The translations under genes and the position numbers were made by a program. Below the pieces are notes generated by a model, which was not told the DNA's origin, made no database searches, and saw only the letters and a list, made by a program, of their open reading frames with translations. Below are positions 7,561 through 15,729 of a DNA stretch of 20,648 nucleotides, in pieces. This DNA comes from Halarsenatibacter sp964630835 (lineage in GTDB: Bacteria > Bacillota > Halanaerobiia > Halanaerobiales > Halarsenatibacteraceae), in NCBI GenBank assembly GCA_964630835.1, contig CAZVZM010000034.1, positions 1-20,648 of the forward strand. Reading direction: 5' to 3'. Within the stretch, counting starts at the first letter, position 1. Each line of letters begins with the position of its first letter.

Positions 7561-8817
7561 TCACTGGCTGTACCTTACGCATTTCTTTCTCTGCTGGCTG
7601 AACTCCTGCCTCTGCTTTCGCCATTCGGACTGTAGATCGCGTAAAATTTCGGAGATGCTATCAATTTCGTCCTTTTTTATGCAGCTCACCAGCCCGGAGA
7701 TAATATCCTTTCTAAGCCGGTCGGTGCCTAAAAGCAGATCGATGAAAAACTGATCATTGCTGTTTTTAATATATTTTACCTCTGCTCCGGGGCAGGCCCG
7801 AAAAACTGCCATAACCAGAAGGCCGGCAGCAAGGGGATCCAGCCGGCAAAATTCCTCACGGTAAAAAAGCTGCAGACCGCTGCAAAGCTCTCCGCTGTGC
7901 TTTCCTGAACGAGGAGTAAAATGAGCAGCTCTAAATTTCAGCCCATCTATACCCGCTCTTTTTACTTTTCGCATCTTTTTTAAAATAAAATCGGGCTGCA
8001 GGCGGGGTGAGCCCAGCAGCTGAAAAGGAAGGGTTGTTCCCCTTCCCTCCGAAATATCGGTGCCCTCAAATACAGCAGTGGCACGATAGAGATTTACAGT
8101 CCGGGGCGTGGGTAAATTGGGCGAAGGAGGAACCCAGGGTATATTCATTTCGGCAGCCCTTTCTCCCTGCCAGCCGGAAAGAGGAACCACTTTTAAAAGA
8201 TCTGACATACCGTTCTTATTCTCTATATTTTTCCTTTCTGAATATTTTATCCACCACTCTGCAAGCTCGCCCGGAGTCAATCCGTAACACTGTGGTATTT
8301 CCGCCGGCCCCACAAAGGATTCAAACTCCTTCTTTAAAACATTTCCGCTCAAATTTCTCCCCAGGGGGTTGAAACGATCAAATACTATGAATTTCATCTC
8401 CCGCTTTAATGCCGCATCCAGACAGTTAAACATTGTTGAGATATATGTGTAATAGCGAAGACCGACATCCTGTACATCATAGATTAAAGTGTCGAGGTCC
8501 TCAAGATCTTTCGGGGCGGGTTTTCTCTCATCTCCGTAGAGGCTGATCACCGGAAGTCCAGTATTGTCATCCCGCCCGCCGGAAACTTTTTCGCCGGCAT
8601 TTGCGCTGCCCCGAAATCCGTGTTCCGGAGAGAATATTTTTACAGGAGAAAACCTGTCATCCTCCATAAGCAGATCAACATTTTGCCTTAAACTGGAGGT
8701 AAGGCCAGTGTGATTTGTTATAATGCCCGCTTTTCCAAAACTTTCGGGAATTATATCCTCCGGATATCTCCCGGCCAGAAAATTATCCAGTCCGGATCTG
8801 TATTCACTTTCGTCCAT
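7561..8817 (-). CDS. namZ: Exo-beta-N-acetylmuramidase NamZ (DUF1343 family)
   Basis: NamZ (Bacillus subtilis YbbC) releases MurNAc from the non-reducing end of peptidoglycan fragments and works with NagZ and AmiE. Conserved DUF1343 blocks are present: GIITNHTG (31-38), SPEHGFRG (63-70, with the conserved Glu), DVQDVGLRYYTYISTM (114-129), DRFNPLGR (147-154), PPSPNLPT and EGTDISEGRGTT (251-262). At 418 residues it matches the family core, but it lacks the signal peptide of the secreted Bacillus enzyme, so cytoplasmic action is inferred. The ATG has AAAGGAG upstream with an 11-base spacing. It begins 26 bp after the permease gene at 8844-10031 and so is probably cotranscribed with the second importer, coupling uptake to hydrolysis. 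Confidence 0.92.
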   Translation of the reverse strand: MDESEYRSGLDNFLAGRYPEDIIPESFGKAGIITNHTGLTSSLRQNVDLLMEDDRFSPVKIFSPEHGFRGSANAGEKVSGGRDDNTGLPVISLYGDERKPAPKDLEDLDTLIYDVQDVGLRYYTYISTMFNCLDAALKREMKFIVFDRFNPLGRNLSGNVLKKEFESFVGPAEIPQCYGLTPGELAEWWIKYSERKNIENKNGMSDLLKVVPLSGWQGERAAEMNIPWVPPSPNLPTPRTVNLYRATAVFEGTDISEGRGTTLPFQLLGSPRLQPDFILKKMRKVKRAGIDGLKFRAAHFTPRSGKHSGELCSGLQLFYREEFCRLDPLAAGLLVMAVFRACPGAEVKYIKNSNDQFFIDLLLGTDRLRKDIISGLVSCIKKDEIDSISEILRDLQSEWRKQRQEFSQQRKKCVRYSQ

Positions 8818-8843
8818 TTATTTAAAGACTCCTTTCATTTGCC

Positions 8844-10031
8844 TTAATCCATGGCGTAGGGATCGATGGCATCCCGGAAGGCATCACCGAAAAAATTGAA
8901 GGCCAGCACGGTAACAATAATGAATGCTCCCGGTATCAAAAGCCAGGGCTGGCTGCGGATGACTGAAATTCTCTGTGCCTGCTCGAGAAGCAGCCCCCAG
9001 CTTGCCATTGGCTCCTGTATACCCAGGCCGAGAAAGCTTATTGCACTCTCAGCCAGAATAAGCCCGGGAAAGGATAAAGTGGCCGCAACGATAACATAGG
9101 ACATGCAGTTGGGAAGTATATGCCTGAAAATCACCCGCATGTCCTTTGCTCCGACAGCGCGGGCAGCTTCGACAAATTCCTTTTCCTTTATGCTGAAGAT
9201 CTGACCTCTAACGACCCGGGCCACCCCCGTCCAGGATATTATGGTCAAAATGAATATCAGGCCGATATAATGCATGATAGCTGGCCAGCGGGCCGGAACG
9301 ATGACGCTCAGCGCCAGCCAGAGGGGAACGCGCGGGAAGGATCTGATCACCTCTATCATTCTCTGGATTACATTGTCGACAGCTCCGCCGTAATATCCCG
9401 AAATACCTCCCATAAAAATTCCTATGAAGAAGCTAAACATCACACCCAGAAAAGCAATGCTTACAGATGTGCGCCCCCCGTAAAGTGTGCGAGAAAAAAA
9501 GCATCTGCCCAGCCGGTCGGTGCCAAATAAAAACAGATGACCGTCAGCTTCAGGCCCCAGTCCAAAGAGATGTAAATCCGTTTCAAAAAGTCCTAAAAAT
9601 TTATAGCTCTCACCTCTTGTGAAAAGTTTAATGGGATACATCTCATCCTTATTTTCGGTATAATTAATCCTCAGCGTTACCGGATCCCTCTCCCGCTCCA
9701 GACCGTAAACGAAGGGTCGCCCCTGAAACTCTCCCTCATGAAAGAGACGAATTCTGGTCGGAGAGACATGGGTTAAATCCTCCCTTCTCGTGGCCATGTT
9801 GTAGGGGCTGACAAAACCTGCAAAAATTATCAGCAGGAGAATAAAAATTATAACGGCGGTGGATACAACTCCCAGCCTGTGCCGGAAAAACCTCCTCAGC
9901 ACCTTCTTACCGGGGCTATAAACTTCTTTATCTTCGCTGATTTTTCCCTCACCCCGGGGACTTTCGCTGCCGCCATAGCTGCTTTTCAATCTATCATCCG
10001 GGAAATTATTGTTTTTGCCGCTCACCTGCAT
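8844..10031 (-). CDS. Opp/Dpp-type ABC importer permease (OppC-like, long loop)
   Basis: Inner-membrane permease of a peptide/oligosaccharide importer. A cytoplasmic N-terminus (about 1-50) leads into transmembrane helix 1 (around AVIIFILLLIIFAGFV). A roughly 95-residue soluble loop follows (THVSPTRIRLFHEGEF through ETDLHLFGLG), then LFGTDRLGRCFFSR and five more helices. The EAA motif reads EFVEAARAVGAKDMRVIFRH with ILPN after it. At 395 residues it is about 100 longer than a standard OppC; I recall such a loop from one known subfamily of these permeases, so it is not a fusion artefact. GGAGG lies only 3-4 bases before the ATG, so an in-frame GTG two codons on (10025) is a plausible true start. 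It follows the partner permease by 9 bp. Confidence 0.92.
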   Translation of the reverse strand: MQVSGKNNNFPDDRLKSSYGGSESPRGEGKISEDKEVYSPGKKVLRRFFRHRLGVVSTAVIIFILLLIIFAGFVSPYNMATRREDLTHVSPTRIRLFHEGEFQGRPFVYGLERERDPVTLRINYTENKDEMYPIKLFTRGESYKFLGLFETDLHLFGLGPEADGHLFLFGTDRLGRCFFSRTLYGGRTSVSIAFLGVMFSFFIGIFMGGISGYYGGAVDNVIQRMIEVIRSFPRVPLWLALSVIVPARWPAIMHYIGLIFILTIISWTGVARVVRGQIFSIKEKEFVEAARAVGAKDMRVIFRHILPNCMSYVIVAATLSFPGLILAESAISFLGLGIQEPMASWGLLLEQAQRISVIRSQPWLLIPGAFIIVTVLAFNFFGDAFRDAIDPYAMD

Positions 10032-10040
10032 TTACCTCCT

Positions 10041-11012
10041 TCAATCATATCTTATCCGGGGATCAGTCCAGGCCAGCAAAATATCGGCCAGAAGATTTCC
10101 TATCATCAATAGAAGCGAGGAAAACATCAATACAGTCATGACCACATACTGATCGTGACTCAAAAGAGCATCGTAGAAAAAGGGACCCATTGTGGGCAGA
10201 TTTAAAACGATTGCCGTTATGATGGTGCCGCTGATCAATCTGGGAAGCTGCATACCGAATATGGAAATAAGGGGGTTTATGGCATTTCTCACAGCATGCT
10301 TGTAAATCACTGTCCTTTCATGTAATCCTTTGCTCCGGGCAGTATAGATATACTGCTCTCCCAGCACGTCGAGAAGATTCCCCCTCATCTGTCTCATTAT
10401 TCCGGCCATACCCGCCGTGCCTATAGCGATTATCGGCAGCCAGATATGACGCAGGAGATCTATAAATTTTTCCAGCGTCCAGGGACGCCCCACATATTCC
10501 TGCGAAAAAAGCCCTCCCACGGTTGTGCCTCCCAGGGAGAGCACAAGATAAATTAACAGCAGAGCCAGAAAAAAATTGGGTATGGATACCCCGATGAAGC
10601 TGATAAAAGAAAAAATATAATCAAAAATTGAGTACTGATGGGTGGCCGAATAAATTCCTATCGGTATGGCCAGAGTCCAGGTGACCAGAATTGTTGTTAC
10701 AGCAACCACCACCGTCCACCACAGCCGCTCCCATATGAGTCCGCTTACAGGGCGATTGTGTGCAAAGGAATAGCCAAAATCCCCTTCAAGCATAATGCCC
10801 CTGATCCAGGTATAATACTGCATATGAATGGGCTCGTCGAGCCCGTACCTGCTGCGCATTGCTTCCACAGCCTCTGCAGTCACCCGGGGGTTTTCCAGAA
10901 ATTGGCTGCCAAATTCTCCTGGCTGCAGCCTCACCACTCCAAAAGAAATCATCGTAATTAAAATAAGCAGCGGAATCATCAATAGTATTCTTCGAATTAT
11001 ATATCCCGCCAA
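10041..11012 (-). CDS. Opp/Dpp-type ABC importer permease (OppB-like)
   Basis: First permease of the second importer, about 323 residues, with the OppB layout: helix 1 (YIIRRILLMIPLLILITMISF), a periplasmic loop with RLQPG and RYGLDEPIHMQYYTW, then five further helices. The EAA motif is QYIYTARSKGLHERTVIYKH, followed by AVRNAINPL, the cytoplasmic contact for the ATPases. The frame opens at a GTG (11021), but GAGG lies eight bases before a TTG at 11012, which I prefer. No ATP-binding subunits are encoded beside this permease pair, so it must borrow ATPases, for example those at 14761-16702, or use others elsewhere in the genome. Confidence 0.93.
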   Translation of the reverse strand: MAGYIIRRILLMIPLLILITMISFGVVRLQPGEFGSQFLENPRVTAEAVEAMRSRYGLDEPIHMQYYTWIRGIMLEGDFGYSFAHNRPVSGLIWERLWWTVVVAVTTILVTWTLAIPIGIYSATHQYSIFDYIFSFISFIGVSIPNFFLALLLIYLVLSLGGTTVGGLFSQEYVGRPWTLEKFIDLLRHIWLPIIAIGTAGMAGIMRQMRGNLLDVLGEQYIYTARSKGLHERTVIYKHAVRNAINPLISIFGMQLPRLISGTIITAIVLNLPTMGPFFYDALLSHDQYVVMTVLMFSSLLLMIGNLLADILLAWTDPRIRYD

Positions 11013-11040
11013 GAGGATCACCTCAAAGTTCCAGTTTTTT

Positions 11041-11103
11041 TAAAAGAAAAATCCCCCCGGAAAAGCCCCGGCAGGAGAAGAAAGCAAGCTTCTCCGGAGG
11101 GAT
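11041..11103 (-). terminator. Branched terminator/attenuator between binding protein and permease genes
   Basis: Read on the minus strand, ATCCCTCCGG at the start pairs with CCGGGGGGAT at the end (one mismatch). Inside are a GGAGAAG/CTTCTCC hairpin and a small GCCGGGGC hairpin. The outer stem is followed at once by TTTTTCTTTT. This has the form of an intrinsic terminator placed after the binding-protein gene, and partial read-through would give more binding protein than permease. Confidence 0.7.
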
Positions 11104-11142
11104 GCCGCTTAATCCTTGCTGCCATCAGATTCTCTTTCTCCC

Positions 11143-11160
11143 GGCAGTGATTACACTGCC
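11143..11160. other. Small perfect hairpin after the binding-protein gene
   Basis: GGCAGTG (11143-11149) and CACTGCC (11154-11160) pair perfectly around ATTA, within the 11104-11283 gap. No U-run follows on either strand. It may stabilise the 3' end of the binding-protein transcript or be a protein site. The rest of the gap shows nothing else I can support. Confidence 0.5.
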
Positions 11161-11283
11161 AGAAGTTTATATGGACAATGTTTTGGGAGGATTATTTTTA
11201 GCATGATAGAGGTCACTTAAGACTAACAGCTGGAATATAAATTCTTGCAGTAATCCAGCAATTCATGTGCATTAGCTCAATCT

Positions 11284-13035
11284 TTACTCTTCTATAAAGG
11301 TGGTTGGATTTTGCTGAACAAACACATCATCCTCATTGAGGAATGCATTGCCCACGCGATCCTGCACCGCATTGACGGACATCTCTTTAGTGATGAATAT
11401 TACCGGAAGCTTGTCGGCAAAAATCTCCTGCCAGCGATCATAATATTCTCTTCTATCCTCATCCTCCGGGGTAACCTGTCCCTTCTCAAACATTTCATAA
11501 ACTTCAACTTCCCAGTCAAACATTTTGTCAAAGTTGGGCTCATCATTCTGAATTGACTGATGGAAGTAGTAGAGATCCTGCCCGGGCTGCCATACATCTT
11601 TGCGAAATTGAGGATCGGGCTGATTTCCATATGCATGTATCATGGATTCAAAATCTCCGGCCAGAGCCTGGTCCATAAGCAGGCCGTCATCTATCAAATT
11701 GAGATGCACTTCAATACCTATATCCTCCAGGAAATCCTGAATGAACATTGCAAGATCGCTTCTCTCCTCTGAGGTGCCCGAGATAAGAGTAAAGTCAATT
11801 CTCTCTCCATCGGGAAACTGCCTGTAGCCATCATCATTTCTGTCAACATACCCCAGATCATCCAGCATTTCTTCAGCCTTATCGGGATTATAGCCTCTGC
11901 GAATATCCTCTATTTCTGGATTGTACCAGTCTTCAAAGGTTTCAAACACAGGGGTACCCGATTTCATGGCGAGCGTATTGTAAACTCCCTCGATGATGCG
12001 CTCTCTGTCGATGGCATATTCCACAGCCCGGCGGAAGTCAACATTTCTGAACGCTTCCCTCAGGTTATCATCCTCAATATCAAAATTGAAACTAAGATGG
12101 GTGGGGCTGGGAATTGCTGCTGTGGGAGCGACGGCTTTGACGCTAAAATCGGCTCCCGCCAGCTCCTGCTCCTTTAAATCGGTGAAGTCATCGCCGGATA
12201 CACTCAAAAGATCAATTGTGCCCGCTTCAAATTCGGCCAGCTGGATCTCGCTGTCCCCAATGATGAGATAGGTCAGTTCATCCACGTAGGGCAGCTCATT
12301 GCCCTCGGGGTCCACTCCCCAGTAGTTAGGATTTCTTTTCAACCTGACCATCTGATCCGGCTCATAACTCTCCAGGATAAAGGGGCCGGTACCCACAATC
12401 TCCTCCACATCGGTATCTGTGCCCCAGGCTTCATTCAGCTTATCCGGCTGGTCCTCATACTGTCCCAGCTTGTGTTCGGGCATTATGGGGGCATGAGACA
12501 TGATCCTTATAAAGGGACCATAGGGAACTGGAAGATCGGCTCTTACGGTCATATCATCAACTTTGCTGAATTCGATAACCTCTCCTTCAAGTGTAAATCT
12601 GGCCCTCTCAGATCTTTCCACATCGGGATTTAAGGTTATCTCCTCCATTGTAAATACCACGTCATCTGCGGTGAAGGGTTCTCCATCGGACCATTCCACT
12701 CCCTCGCGCAGATGAAAGATGACAGTTTCCCCGTCATCCTTTATTTCCCAGTCGGTGGCCAGCTGCGGTTCCATCTCCTGAGTTACAAAGTTGGGCTCCG
12801 TCAGGCTGTCAAAAATGTTCAGCATAACAGTGAGCGAATTATGATCAAGAGATCCATAATAATTGAATGTTTCAGGAGAGCCGCCCAGAGTTAAAGTCAA
12901 CTCTCCCCCATAGTCTCCGATCTCCTGAAAATAGTCCTCCGGGTAGGGCCTTACATCTACATCTTCGGCTGCAGCGCTGAAAGAGAGAGCCAGAACCAAA
13001 GCCAGGCTGAATAAAAGCACAGAAAATCTTTTCAA
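11284..13035 (-). CDS. ABC importer substrate-binding protein, family 5 (OppA-like)
   Basis: Periplasmic binding protein of the second importer, 583 residues, strongly acidic as in halophiles. It begins with a signal peptide (MKRFSVLLFSLALVLALSFSAAA|ED) without a lipobox cysteine, so it is probably free in the periplasm. The SBP_bac_5 pattern is clear: NYYGSLDHNS near the start, LATDWEIKDDGETVIFHLRE, WSDGEPFTADDVVFTMEE, GTGPFILESYEPDQMVRLKRNPNYW, and DFRRAVEYAIDRERII. The start is TTG, backed by GGGGGAG six bases upstream. By position between murQ and namZ its ligand may be muropeptides or MurNAc-containing oligosaccharides; the fold alone cannot tell peptide from sugar. A terminator-like structure follows the gene. 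Confidence 0.93.
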   Translation of the reverse strand: MKRFSVLLFSLALVLALSFSAAAEDVDVRPYPEDYFQEIGDYGGELTLTLGGSPETFNYYGSLDHNSLTVMLNIFDSLTEPNFVTQEMEPQLATDWEIKDDGETVIFHLREGVEWSDGEPFTADDVVFTMEEITLNPDVERSERARFTLEGEVIEFSKVDDMTVRADLPVPYGPFIRIMSHAPIMPEHKLGQYEDQPDKLNEAWGTDTDVEEIVGTGPFILESYEPDQMVRLKRNPNYWGVDPEGNELPYVDELTYLIIGDSEIQLAEFEAGTIDLLSVSGDDFTDLKEQELAGADFSVKAVAPTAAIPSPTHLSFNFDIEDDNLREAFRNVDFRRAVEYAIDRERIIEGVYNTLAMKSGTPVFETFEDWYNPEIEDIRRGYNPDKAEEMLDDLGYVDRNDDGYRQFPDGERIDFTLISGTSEERSDLAMFIQDFLEDIGIEVHLNLIDDGLLMDQALAGDFESMIHAYGNQPDPQFRKDVWQPGQDLYYFHQSIQNDEPNFDKMFDWEVEVYEMFEKGQVTPEDEDRREYYDRWQEIFADKLPVIFITKEMSVNAVQDRVGNAFLNEDDVFVQQNPTTFIEE

Positions 13036-13128
13036 TTAAATCTCCCCCTAAAATTTTATCAATTTGGCTTTTTTGAAATTATTGGCTTCTTTCACCTGAA
13101 TCCCCTGAAATTTTCGTAAAATAATCTT

Positions 13129-14034
13129 TCAACCGATCACCTTTCTCAAATCCCCTTCCTTTTCATCCAGAAGCTTCTCCGCTTCCCTCTTTTTACACCC
13201 CCTCTCATACATGGTGATGGCTGTTTTTACGTCAAAATCAGCCTTTTTCAGGTATTTTTCTGCCTTTTCCCGACTGCCCCCTGCAATCTGTCGAAAGATC
13301 TTTTTTGCTCTCTTTCTGAGTTTGCTGTTTTTGGCCTGGAGATCCACCATAAGATTGGAGTAAACCTTGCCCAGACGGACCATTATCGCTGTGGAAAGGG
13401 TGTTTAAAACCATCTTTTGGGCAGTTCCGGCCTTCATGCGGGTGGAACCCGTCAGGACTTCCGGTCCCACTATCACTTTGAGCGAATGATCGGTCAGCTC
13501 AGCCAGCTCAGAATTATAATTGCAGACCAATGCCCCGGTCAAAGCTCCGCTGGCATTTGCTCTCTCCACGGCCCCCAGCACAAATGGAGTGCTGCCGCTG
13601 GCAGCTATTCCCAGCACAACATCCTCACCTTTCAGATCCTCGCGGGCCATCCTTTTTCGCCCGGAATCTCTATCATCTTCGAGTCCTTCCCTGGCCTTAA
13701 ACATGGCTTCCTTTCCTCCTGCAAGAATGCCCTGCACGCGATCGGGGGAAAGGCTGAAGGTGGGTGTGCACTCCACGGCATCAATAACTCCCATTCTTCC
13801 GCTGGTTCCAGCTCCCACATAAAATAGACGCCCCCCTTTCTTCATGCACGAAGCAGCGGCATCTATGAATTGAGCCAGTTCGGGAATAACATCTCTGACG
13901 GCCGAGGCCACCCGGGCATCTTCCCTGTTTATCAATCTCACCATATCTTCGGTATCCATTAGATCGAGATCTCTGCTGGCTTTATTTCGTTTTTCGGTTA
14001 TCTTTTCTGTCTCTTCTCTCTCACTTCTTTTCAA
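13129..14034 (-). CDS. murQ: N-acetylmuramic acid 6-phosphate etherase (MurQ)
   Basis: MurQ splits the lactyl ether of MurNAc-6-phosphate into GlcNAc-6-phosphate and D-lactate. The SIS domain carries GTSGR (76-80) and VECTPTF with Glu88; a second acid, Glu119 in EGLEDD, lies 31 residues later, the same spacing as the catalytic Glu83/Glu114 pair of Escherichia coli MurQ. GSTRMKAGTAQKM is also conserved, and a UBA-like C-terminal helical tail (RQIAGGSREKAEKYLKKADF) completes the family pattern. I take the TTG at 14034 as start because GGAGG lies eight bases before it; the in-frame ATG at 14049 has only a poorly spaced AGGG. It follows the 14070-14501 gene closely, which suggests one transcript, and is the central enzyme of this locus. 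Confidence 0.95.
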   Translation of the reverse strand: MKRSEREETEKITEKRNKASRDLDLMDTEDMVRLINREDARVASAVRDVIPELAQFIDAAASCMKKGGRLFYVGAGTSGRMGVIDAVECTPTFSLSPDRVQGILAGGKEAMFKAREGLEDDRDSGRKRMAREDLKGEDVVLGIAASGSTPFVLGAVERANASGALTGALVCNYNSELAELTDHSLKVIVGPEVLTGSTRMKAGTAQKMVLNTLSTAIMVRLGKVYSNLMVDLQAKNSKLRKRAKKIFRQIAGGSREKAEKYLKKADFDVKTAITMYERGCKKREAEKLLDEKEGDLRKVIG

Positions 14035-14069
14035 GTGATTAACCTCCATTCCCTAAAATCCCGCCATTT

Positions 14070-14501
14070 TTATTCCGAGGGGAGAGTAAACTTAAAGTGA
14101 CAGCACTCTCCCGTCATGCAGGTATCCGGCCTCTCCAGTACCATGTCGGGATTGTATCCCTCCACCACGGCAAAATCGCTGGAGCAGATCAATTTTTCTC
14201 CCAGGTCAGCTGCATTGTAATTTTTAAATATCTGCGCATGCCTGCATTCAGTAACGATAACTTCCAGACAATCAGATTTATTCTGAACCACCTCATATTC
14301 GTGAACTTCATCGGTAAAAAGCCTGAGCAGATACTCCGGCTCCTTCGTCTCCCGCTCCGAACCGATATCCGCCCAGTTTTCCCTGAGATTTTCGTGTTTT
14401 GTCTCAATCAAACGCTCAAGGCCTTTTTCGCCGATATATCTTTCAACCATTCTGCCCATGAAGATAAGATTTATGTCCCTTGCCTCAATATCCTGACTCA
14501 T
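14070..14501 (-). CDS. L-2-amino-thiazoline-4-carboxylate hydrolase-like protein
   Basis: A 143-residue soluble protein that I assign to the ATC hydrolase-like family from its C-terminal half. Cys86-x-His-Ala leads into an LGEKLICSSDFAVVEGYNP stretch, then LERPDT, then GECCHFKF, which matches the family ending (acidic/CDF-type). Cysteines stand at 78, 86, 106, 128, 133 and 134. The founding enzyme opens the thiazoline ring on the route to L-cysteine, but most family members are uncharacterised, so the reaction here is unknown. The ATG is preceded by GGAGGGAGG. It lies immediately upstream of murQ and after a 259-bp AT-rich gap, so it is probably the first gene of the murQ transcript; a role in muropeptide salvage is inferred from that alone. 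Confidence 0.7.
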   Translation of the reverse strand: MSQDIEARDINLIFMGRMVERYIGEKGLERLIETKHENLRENWADIGSERETKEPEYLLRLFTDEVHEYEVVQNKSDCLEVIVTECRHAQIFKNYNAADLGEKLICSSDFAVVEGYNPDMVLERPDTCMTGECCHFKFTLPSE

Positions 14502-14760
14502 TATCCTCCCTCCAAAAATTGAATAAAAATTATTTTATTTTTCTACTAATTATGAGTAAAATAAATTTACCACCTTCTGTTTAACGATTTCTGGACATAG
14601 TTAAAAATTCCTTCATAAAATTTAATTTATTTATAAAATTATTTTATAAAAACAGAAAGAAAAAATATTTGGTTCTTCTTGCGTTCAGCTGGAAAATAGG
14701 TGTGTCAAAATTAGCTAATTTAATTATACTGGAAGATATAAAGATTCGTTCACATGAAAT
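14502..14760. other. AT-rich intergenic gap with a 21-bp palindrome
   Basis: No gene is visible in these 259 bp between the ATPase gene and the murQ transcript. TTTATAAAAT (14630-14639) and ATTTTATAAA (14641-14650) are perfect inverted repeats around a single T, an operator-like palindrome. On the minus strand a perfect TATAAT occurs at 14723-14728, but it has no good -35 partner, and a TTGACA at 14703-14708 has no good -10. A short stretch at 14668-14690 resembles sequence flanking repeat R4. A promoter for the murQ transcript is likely here but not pinned down. Confidence 0.5.
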
Positions 14761-15729
14761 TTAATAAAGATAACATCTTACAAAGTGTCCTTCCTTCTCC
14801 TCTTTCATCTCCGGTATTTGTTTATCACATTCCTGCTTTTTATATTCACACCTGGGATGAAACCGACAGCCCGATGGGGGTTTTATCAAACTGGGAATAT
14901 CTGCACTCAGATTCATCTTTTCATCGCTAAAGCCCTTTTCAGGCTGGGGAGCTGCTTTTTTTAATAGCATTGTATAAGGGTGCAGAGTATTCTGTATTAT
15001 TTTTTCGGCCGGCCCAACCTCCACCAGTATACCTGCATATAAAACTGCGATCCTATCGGCAATATATCTGGCTCCAGCCAGATTATGAGTGATATAAAGG
15101 TAACTGATATTGTTTTTTTTCTTTAAATCTATCATTTTATTCATCATATTTATTCTGATGGAAACGTCCAGCATAGAAGTGGGTTCATCAGCCAGCAGCA
15201 GCTCAGGTTCTACTGCCATAGCTCTGGCGATATTAACTCTCTGCAGCTGTCCTCCCGAAAGTTCGTGAGGAAATTTGTCCAGAAACTGGTCTGGTGGTTC
15301 GAGCCCTACTTCTACAAGTTTTTCCTTCATAAAAGTTTCAACTTCATTAGAGTTGCAGATATCGTGAATAAGAAATGGCCTTCTCAAAATTGAACGAATA
15401 GTATGGGTGGGATTTAAAGAACCGAAAGGATCCTGGAATATCATCTGCACTTCCTGCTTATACTCCCTGCTGGCTTTATCATAATAACCATTGTAAATAT
15501 CTCTATCTTTGAATAAAATTTTGCCAGAGGTGAGAGGGTGGATTTTAACAATAACTTTAGCTGTTGTACTTTTGCCGCTTCCTGATTCTCCCACCAGAGA
15601 AAGAATTTCTCCTCTTTCAATTTGTAAACTCACATCTTCCATGGCCCGCACCCTCTGATTGGAGCTGAGAAATTTTCGCACAATAAAATGCTTGGTGACA
15701 TTTTTCAGCTGTAAAAGCTTATCAGGCAT
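14761..15729 (-). CDS. Opp/Dpp-type ABC importer ATPase (OppF/DppF-like)
   Basis: Second ATPase of the right-hand importer, 322 residues. It has Walker A GESGSGKS (47-54), the Q-loop region MIFQDPFGSLNP, the signature LSGGQLQR (157-164), Walker B LLLADEPTS with Asp181-Glu182, and a YITHN switch histidine. The C-terminal oligopeptide-type extension has four cysteines (CRFHPRC, then EC and RC), matching the cysteine cluster of this transporter class. I start it at the ATG at 15729, which has GGAGGAGG nine bases upstream and overlaps the stop of the partner ATPase by eight bases; the longer in-frame extension lies within that gene. It may also energise the ATPase-less importer at 8844-13035. Confidence 0.94.
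   Translation of the reverse strand: MPDKLLQLKNVTKHFIVRKFLSSNQRVRAMEDVSLQIERGEILSLVGESGSGKSTTAKVIVKIHPLTSGKILFKDRDIYNGYYDKASREYKQEVQMIFQDPFGSLNPTHTIRSILRRPFLIHDICNSNEVETFMKEKLVEVGLEPPDQFLDKFPHELSGGQLQRVNIARAMAVEPELLLADEPTSMLDVSIRINMMNKMIDLKKKNNISYLYITHNLAGARYIADRIAVLYAGILVEVGPAEKIIQNTLHPYTMLLKKAAPQPEKGFSDEKMNLSADIPSLIKPPSGCRFHPRCEYKKQECDKQIPEMKEEKEGHFVRCYLY

Noticed and set aside
14668..14700. Extra repeat fragment: TTTGGTTCTTCT also occurs at 20425-20436 beside copy R4, and a similar TTGGTTCTTC lies in R2.
   Set aside because: Only 12 bases are exact and the following match is gapped; it is too short to call a copy.
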